The position numbers were made by a program, and so were the translations under genes. Below, piece after piece: positions 14,201 to 14,409 of a stretch of DNA of 14,409 nucleotides. This DNA comes from Nocardioidaceae bacterium UBA4001. GTDB lineage: Bacteria; Actinomycetota; Actinomycetes; Propionibacteriales; Nocardioidaceae. The notes beneath the pieces are model-generated. The model was given only the letters and a program-made list of their open reading frames with translations. It was not told the DNA's origin and did not search any database. Every line of letters starts with the position of its first letter. Position 1 is the first letter of the stretch. The DNA is taken from positions 1 through 14,409 of the forward strand of contig DGBP01000071.1 of assembly GCA_002384855.1 (NCBI GenBank), written 5' to 3'.

Positions 14201-14409
14201 GCGGTCGGGAGTTTCCGGCCAGGTCGACCGACCAGGCGCGGAACGCGTAGGACCGCCCGAACCGCAGCCGCGGCAGGGTGCCCTGCTTCGCCTCGTGGGT
14301 GAAGGTGATCGGGTGCGGGGGCTTCTCCCCAGTGAGGGCGTTGGCGGGAGTGTCCTCGACGACCTCGTCGGCCCCGTCGTTGCGGATCCTGGATCTCTGC
14401 TTGAGTGCA
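11286..14409 (-). CDS. Very large protein of unknown function (N-terminus beyond window)
   Basis: The frame is open from the right edge to the stop at 11286, giving 1040 visible residues. Near the visible start FGRSYAFRAWSVDLAGNS (residues 50-67) resembles the end of a fibronectin type III or similar beta-sandwich domain. An Ala-rich helical stretch follows (about 90-230), then long beta-rich sequence. I note PFLRWDPVQPP, YVVHDVDDLTLPYLPDPLARGVSL, WGLTPSEEWRFVHAVPRPL, DTKHRMVSYQFRATTRFREYF, IYLERPWFSSGEGELLGVLL, MVVGYQPQFNQTRGLWYVDVAL and a final WRVTVEEWERF. No repeats, catalytic motif or membrane span is clear in the visible part. A GTG at 14072 is internal: the sequence upstream of it is equally protein-like. 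The gene converges on the transglycosylase gene. Export or a surface or phage-tail-like structural role is possible but only a guess. Confidence 0.75.
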   Translation of the reverse strand, partial: ALKQRSRIRNDGADEVVEDTPANALTGEKPPHPITFTHEAKQGTLPRLRFGRSYAFRAWSVDLAGNSRPHGLNPAPTAPVPEVESALSAAAGPSSLEAAALWSGGLRQAAHEVLEARRMAPAPSVVAEEPPELLAELVTSRLRERRALRPALRTDVGAASRRALVNEVAARALADPAQPLVVDTAVTDTHALAALAVSHLAAQTVAGSVPGSVADLAVSSLATVTKLRPFLRWDPVQPPAPVARHRFTEGESLRVMVVRSGVTQDPETLAITVTDPATYASQAEAAHPGLGYAATSQRHLAPPKTSQVQAELHGKFDLAVGTATPQERRKMLAWAISEDGSFLDVDRADLTKPGKRIAQPGVRLEAQGDPPQAEPKTLPLPAGEPPAPGQYVVHDVDDLTLPYLPDPLARGVSLVFPEAGRDRTIAFPFGTEGFTARYGGSWPAKSPFRLVVEGADELGGDVAGRVIRLRLPAGDQQQAVLSSSLSRSDLDLLGVWRSLAPMVRSNHDVQEAAADGWLWGLTPSEEWRFVHAVPRPLEAPRPTMLRPLRNIAETAVALSGAVDVHGPSTDRLIAEASWSDPVDDLNLDRWQQRDQRAIAFETPVTEDEDLAGLARNDQVFLWPGAGPFRVHQAVHQLGDTKHRMVSYQFRATTRFREYFHPDLLRPSHDGDDGRSVVGAPTVVDVPSSARPAAPVVHSVIPLFRWDLGPEAEQPMGRRHSRRAGVRIYLERPWFSSGEGELLGVLLAPLGAGDDFPPRAEGESGFPFVSKVGADPIWESAPVPQRAMNVLMLENVLRVVDLDDRPQPGRPVTGPASLPLTAVPGSPTVMVVGYQPQFNQTRGLWYVDVALDPGDAVWPFVRLAVARYQPSSVDGCHLSAPVRCDYVQLPPERALSVSRTDDSHVRVVLSGVVGLRDTPASGGHATPADLVGANRFVVARLQKRDPEINTDLGWQTVTTEQLTIRGTGRSAAEVAWVGELAAGVKVKLRTPSPSGPSTWRVTVEEWERFRGDPLSPLESGPVIAPIPTWEQRLVFADEVML

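Overview
The window is high-GC DNA with strong G/C bias at third codon positions, several GTG starts, TANNNT hexamers 6-7 nt before start codons (leaderless-type promoters) and a perfect actinobacterial LexA box. Together with a DUF222/13E12-type HNH gene this points to an actinomycete chromosome. A Nocardioides-like member of the Propionibacteriales is my guess from protein style, not something I can prove here.

Layout. Bases 1-124 hold the C-terminal end of an unidentified protein. Bases 193-406 hold a decayed, internally deleted copy of a YcaQ-type DNA glycosylase gene; its intact paralogue is at 9066-10148. A minus-strand run follows, read from high to low coordinates: a phosphorothioate-DNA-dependent restriction endonuclease (3161-2256), an alpha/beta hydrolase gene broken by two frameshifts in C-tracts (2301-1209), and a six-helix DUF998-type membrane protein (1169-456). 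Divergent from the restriction gene is a DUF222/13E12 HNH endonuclease (3291-4562) with a perfect LexA operator over its promoter. It converges on a small unknown gene (5011-4571).

A further divergent pair of sites starts a plus-strand series: an unknown conserved-looking protein (5137-5820), a 1037-residue multidomain SEC-C protein (5813-8926), the YcaQ-type glycosylase (9066-10148), and a lipoprotein lytic transglycosylase (10153-11118) that begins 4 nt after the glycosylase stop. From the right edge a very large minus-strand protein (at least 1040 residues, N-terminus outside the window) runs in to 11286 and converges on the transglycosylase gene.

How the parts may work together. The clearest theme is DNA damage and foreign-DNA handling: a type IV restriction enzyme that reads sulfur-modified DNA, an SOS-controlled HNH nuclease, and a crosslink/alkylation glycosylase plus its dead paralogue. 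The two HNH genes share a 129-bp divergent control region that contains the LexA box. No dnd/ssp modification genes, integrase, transposase, tRNA, rRNA or CRISPR array is visible. Calling the region a defence island is an inference from content.
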